DNA from: Schistocephalus solidus | Taxonomy: Eukaryota > Platyhelminthes > Cestoda > Diphyllobothriidea > Diphyllobothriidae | Length of the DNA stretch: 64,000 nucleotides | NCBI GenBank assembly: GCA_017591395.1 | Contig: WEDG01003403.1 | Span: 124,001 to 188,000 of the forward strand | Reading direction: 5' to 3' | Part shown: one piece after another, positions 59,870-64,000 of the stretch | Position numbering within the stretch: position 1 is the first letter of the stretch | How the letters are laid out: every line of letters starts with the position of its first letter | The notes under the pieces: model-generated | Told to the model about the DNA's origin: nothing | Databases searched by the model: none | What the model saw: only the letters and a program-made list of their open reading frames with translations | Translations under genes and position numbers: made by a program

Positions 59870-60060
59870 AAGACACAACGCGATGAGCAGATCGCGTAGC
59901 TCGATCGGTGAGCGCCCATCCAACATAGTTATTAGATCCGAACGCAACCGGTGGGACGAGGCCGCAGCTCAATGGTTAGAGGGTTAGATTTCTAACCAAC
60001 AGAACACGGGTTCGGGTCTCAGGTGTTTCGATACCTGGGCTTCAGTATCATATGGATTAA
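59870..60060 (+). repeat. hammerhead-element tail joined to a tRNA-like head
   Basis: GATCGGTGAGCGCCCATCC, ATCCGAACGCAACCGG and then GCCGCAGCTCAATGGTTAGA and CGGGTTCGGGTCTCAGG occur in the order found at unit junctions of the array. This suggests that this dispersed copy also came from a tandem or circular form. Confidence 0.6.
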
Positions 60061-60599
60061 GGGCAATATGGTTTAGGCAAAGTCCCCAGTCAACCCTCCC
60101 AGTCAATGGATGAGGCTCTAATTCGCAAGATAAAGGACGAAGCATTGTCGGATTGGCCGAAAAGATTCACCGATTCGTAATACCCTTTTTGGCATAGGAA
60201 TTATTTTTCAAAGGAGATCGAGTCTCCTGATCTGTGCGCAGCTCAACAGTCCGCAACGGCTTACTGGTCAGAAGCGTGCGGTTGCTTATTCCACCACAAC
60301 AAACCCGCATTGAACAGTGTTTCAGTATCGATCACCGGGAAGCCCGCAAACAGGCTAACAAGTTCTTGTTTTAGCGTGGAGGAGGGGTGCCTGCTTACGC
60401 AGAACAATTCGACAGTGTATCCCGAACACCCGAATCGAATGAGAATTATTACGGTCAGTTTTCTTCAATTACGATGGTGGGCTTTAAAGTCTGGCGCAAA
60501 TTGATGCTGCAGTTGAATGAGCCTTCACAATGCGGGGAGCTGTGGCGTAGGCCTGAAACCTGCAACCCGCAACTGGACAGGTGTTTGAGTGAAGCATGG

Positions 60600-60900
60600 T
60601 TTGCACCATTCGAGGGATCGGCATGGGTAAGAATTGGCAGGTTTGAACCCCGGGTGATGCATCACCTGGGGTTGGGTATGGCAGGCTGATTACGGCTTAT
60701 AAGCCAGCATTTGTCATTCCAGTCTCCCTTGTCTTTGCCGGCAACGTTAATCTGCCTATGCGTAACAATGCCTGATTGGTCACGGTGCTCCCACTCAGTT
60801 TCAGCATCAGCATCCCGACGTGGTCTTCCAAACCGATACACGATGGGTGTGGGGGGGGGAGGAGAGAGTGACATTCATGCTCAGGCAGATATCCCTCACG
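60600..60900 (+). repeat. dispersed hammerhead element, degenerate
   Basis: TTGGCAGGTTTGAACCCCGG (B box), GGGGTTGGGTATGGC, then GGCTGATTACGGCTTATAAG and CATTCCAGTCTCCC. The core is CUGAUUA and GAAA has become GCAU, so self-cleavage is not expected. The downstream part (TTGTCTTTGCCGGCAACG) follows the unit. Confidence 0.6.
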
Positions 60901-61245
60901 GCAATCCACACCATGCGCCAGTCAGCACTGGCCCCCTACGTAGTGGGAATCCGCGCAAATGCATGACGGAGGGAGTATCGAAGGTTCAGAGGGAGCCGGG
61001 GCGCAGTCGCGAACTGCGAGAAACACGTTCTCACCAAAAGCTCACAAGGCATTAGAAGCTTCAACAGATCGATTGTCCACGGCTGGCTCATGCTGTGATT
61101 ACTTCAGAGAACTTTATGTACCCGACCTAAGGTCTGGCTATGACCCCGTGGAAGATAATTCATTGAACAGCGTCTGATAGAGGAATCTAGGACTCCGATT
61201 GGAAGTAAACGAAAACAGTCAATGAAAAGTCATCGTTTATGACTA

Positions 61246-61536
<291 letters not shown>

Positions 61537-61869
61537 TCATGCAGAGGTGCGAAAAAAATATCATGAAGCTCGGGGCTGCCAGTTCTATTAAAACCGACTA
61601 AACTGTAGGTAAATCCACAACACCTGGTGCTCGCTGATAGAAAGAATATCTCCCTTTATCTGCAAACGAAGAATCCTTATGAAAAGCGTCTGGTATTATC
61701 GCCGGAAGAGCACCTAGTCTCTGTGGTAATCTAAAAACACACTGTCGTTATGTAAAAAGCATGACTGGCCTTAAACTACGTGCAAAAAAATATATGTAAA
61801 ACTGGTATTCAACGAAATAATATCGTGAGGGCAAAGAACAGTAAAAATAAGTAATGAGGAGAGGGGAGG

Positions 61870-62130
61870 GCTAAAACTTTGGACTTTTAACCAACAGGTC
61901 ACGGGTTCGATCTTCAGGGGTTGCAACGTCTGGGGGTTGAGTACGGCTGGCTGATGACGGCTAGTAAGCCAGAAATGGTCATTCCAGTCTCCTTTGTCTT
62001 TGTAAGTAATGCTATGCTGCCCATAATGCACTTGCCGCTGCGCGGCTGCCGGCGGGGCTCGATAGTGAGGCTCAAGGCCCAACGGGACAAGCGTGTTCCG
62101 TAACGCGATCGGTAGGCAATTGCAGGCCGA
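61870..62130 (+). repeat. dispersed hammerhead element with intact motif
   Basis: The head is reduced (CACGGGTTCGATCTTCAGG is the B box; the A box is lost). Then the hammerhead at 61,945-61,989, TCTCCTTTGTCTTTG, GAGGCTCAAGGCCCAACGGG and GTTCCGTAACGCGATCGGTA, in unit order. It lies 32 kb from the array. Confidence 0.7.
61945..61989 (+). ncRNA. hammerhead motif, dispersed copy
   Basis: GGCUGG, CUGAUGA, C, GGCU-AGUA-AGCC, A, GAAA, U-GGUC-A, UU, CCAGUC. All six stem I positions pair although two bases differ from the array copy: G-U became A-U and A-U became G-U. Core fully kept. Confidence 0.7.
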
Positions 62131-62134
62131 CCAT

Positions 62135-62500
62135 TATCAACATTCCCCGTGCAACGAACCATATCGAAGGTCAACTGCTCACTTATATTTTGAGAGATCA
62201 AGTGTCCTTAAACTAACAGCGGACACCAGCGACTGTGTTCTGTCCGAAAATCAGTTCAGATTGCCTCAGACAACGTAAATCGACTCTCAAGCGGCTACCA
62301 TAAAGTTCTATTCCAGACCACGAAGGCTTCCCTAAAGGACCGATTGAAATATACAAACAAAGCAGAATAGATCATTACAGCTTGCCGACATACCTTTTCA
62401 GTTGCTACTTAAACACCTTTATTAGATAACAAGTAAAAGGTTATCAGCAAGGACGTGTCCAAGTTCGTAGACAGGCCGTGGACAGTCCTGGCCCCATGAC
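62135..62500. other. no gene recognised
   Basis: Nothing supported. Confidence 0.4.
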
Positions 62501-62504
62501 AGGA

Positions 62505-62665
62505 CATGGGAACAGGAACCGACCGTTATAAAGGAGGCTTTGCGCCAAATTCCAGGAAAATTCGAGTTAAGCTTAAAGTTAGGAATTTACGCTTCCTTAA
62601 ATTTAGCGCAATACCACCCGAACTACGTGAGAAAGCATTCATAGTCCCCTGTCTTATCAGGGAGA
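62505..62665. mobile_element. foldback/MITE-like element
   Basis: Left: GGGAACAGGAACCGACCG and CTTTGCGCCAAATTCCAGG. Right: AAATTTAGCGCAATACCACC and TCATAGTCCCCTGTC. Inverted ends with a short AAGCTTAAAGTTAGG interior. Confidence 0.6.
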
Positions 62666-62669
62666 ATTC

Positions 62670-63185
62670 AGATAGTACATGGCGAAATTCATAGGATGCT
62701 ACCAAAATCCTCAACAGGTCCTCAAGCAGTACATATTAATTCATACGAGTTAAGGTACTAATCATCATGGAACGTGATGTTAAGTGCGTTCCCACACTAG
62801 AGCATGTTGGCCCTAAATCGGGAGCATCCCTAACAGCCACCTGCATCACACTTGCAAGAAAAAAAGGATAACCACCGTACATGCTTCCGTTTATTTTCAC
62901 TGCATGCCAAGTATATATCTGGCGCGGAAAGCATGGTAAAGAGTCCGGCAAATAAAAGTTCACACACCGTCCTGCGAATGTCAAGCTCTGATGGCACACA
63001 GGATGTATTCTTTCGGGCAAAAGAGGTCACTAGAGCAGTCGGTTTATCTATTAACGCTGCAACAATCACTGTTTTCGAGCTGCACCTGTGACTCATACAA
63101 GGCGCCCCTTGTGAGTGTTGATCGGCACCTCGACTAAGTGGATGATTTCATATATCGCTGAACGAGTTCGCTACGGACTGGGTAG
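62670..63185. other. no gene recognised
   Basis: Short open frames on both strands, none recognised. Confidence 0.35.
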
Positions 63186-63189
63186 AGTC

Positions 63190-63550
63190 GGGATGACATC
63201 GCCATCCGAATCTATGTTGTTAAACATTTTCGCGGACCTTAAGTGTTGTCCAGGGACTTGTCGCAACATCTCCATCGCCACAAACATTTGTGTGTACGGC
63301 CATTCCTCGTGTATGCTTGTGACTGCTGGTGTGTGCGTGTGGAAGGCGAAGGAAAACTGGAAGTGTCGGGCAACCGTTGCCCGAGAACTATCCTTAAAAC
63401 GAATTATGCGGACTTCCTCTCGAGCGAGCCAATTTATGCCCACTGAGAAAACATCGTGTGAATAGCAATGAAACGAGCCAAGAAGGGTGGCTCAGATGAT
63501 GTGAGCATGTTGTTTACCCTTCGCTTCGTGATCTTGGTGCCGTTGCCCGA
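63190..63550 (+). pseudogene. possible LINE reverse-transcriptase C-terminal remnant
   Basis: The + strand at 63,243-63,446 reads FLVYACDCWCVRVEGEGKLE then VSGNRCPRTILK. This resembles the LYGCETW...VFDHRCLRTI region that follows the reverse transcriptase in RTE-like LINEs. Cys and Trp spacing is similar, but the match is partial and the downstream part is broken by stops. Confidence 0.4.
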
Positions 63551-63615
63551 AATGTTGTGCCACAGTCTAAACCAAATTTAAAAAGGATAATTTTACGTGC
63601 GCCGCAGTTTTTATC

Positions 63616-63645
63616 ACCACCACCACCACCACCAGCAGCAGCAGC
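63616..63645 (+). repeat. CAC/CAG triplet repeat
   Basis: ATCACCACCACCACC followed by CAGCAGCAGCAGCAAC. No reading frame supports a coding role. Confidence 0.85.
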
Positions 63646-63649
63646 AACA

Positions 63650-64000
63650 CAACGAATATTGCAATCACTGTAGCCCCCATCTCTGCTACCGCCATCAAAA
63701 AGTTGCAAATTTGGCGTTTAGGCAGTGTAATTTGTGAGTTAATCGAGCTTGGAACTAGGACTGCTGCGGAGTGGTGAGGAAGCTAAAGATGGAACAAGGG
63801 ACTTGATGATTTACAAGTAAATGAATGGTAGACGACCGCAAAAGTGGAAGAGGATTATACATAGGTGTCAGATAAGAATACAGTGAGCTATGCAATTCTA
63901 CAATATACTGCCTAACCAGGTAACAAGCTGTTTGTTCTCTCAGGCAGTTTTATCAAAACCAATTGACGTATTCAACTTTCTTATGTGCTAGTCTCTATAA
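63650..64000. other. no gene recognised
   Basis: Nothing supported up to the window end. Confidence 0.4.

Overview
This is a window of flatworm nuclear DNA, most likely from a diphyllobothriid-type tapeworm. The evidence is eukaryotic: spliced genes with long introns, no bacterial operons, and dense decayed retroelements (Penelope-like, CR1/Jockey-like LINE, and LINE tails with C2H2 fingers), plus tRNA-derived SINEs and TTAGGG-like tracts. The species is inferred from the style of the repeats and is not proven.

Two host genes can be supported. On the + strand, positions 6,813-19,334 carry the last four exons of a TMEM144-family membrane protein. Introns are phase-compatible and the C-terminal TMEM144 features are clear; the N-terminal ~140 residues were not found. 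On the - strand, positions 51,158-51,558 are the last coding exon of a BMP-type receptor-regulated SMAD (SMAD1/5 class), ending in the Ser-Ser-Val-Ser phosphorylation tail. The rest of that gene must lie more than 12 kb away, beyond the right edge. The genes point toward each other, with about 32 kb of repeat-rich DNA between them.

Layout: 0-6.8 kb, repeats and Penelope-like fragments (hairpin tail at 2.5 kb, GIY-YIG fragments at 5.2-6.1 kb, 3' tail at 6.3 kb). 6.8-19.3 kb, TMEM144 exons with introns holding a tandem duplication, a foldback element, a 131-bp GA tract and poly-C. 19.4-26.2 kb, mostly unassigned, with a Penelope-like tail at 22.6 kb and an exon-like frame at 24.6 kb. 26.2-29.3 kb, a tandem array of ~300-bp units that combine a tRNA-like Pol III head with a hammerhead-ribozyme motif. 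30.7-33.2 kb, a dead LINE. 33.5-50 kb, foldback elements with TTAGGG-like interiors, a ~350-bp dispersed repeat, tRNA-like SINEs and LINE finger tails. 51.2 kb, SMAD1/5. 52-64 kb, more copies of the same repeats, including dispersed hammerhead/tRNA elements at 53, 60 and 62 kb.

The most notable item is the hammerhead array. Each good unit has A- and B-box-like sequences and, about 12-30 nt downstream on the same strand, a type I hammerhead core with a palindromic two-base-pair stem III. This architecture resembles the schistosome Sm-alpha satellite and animal retrozymes. Separate hammerhead-like motifs occur in the Penelope-like tails, so two element families here may share this processing device.
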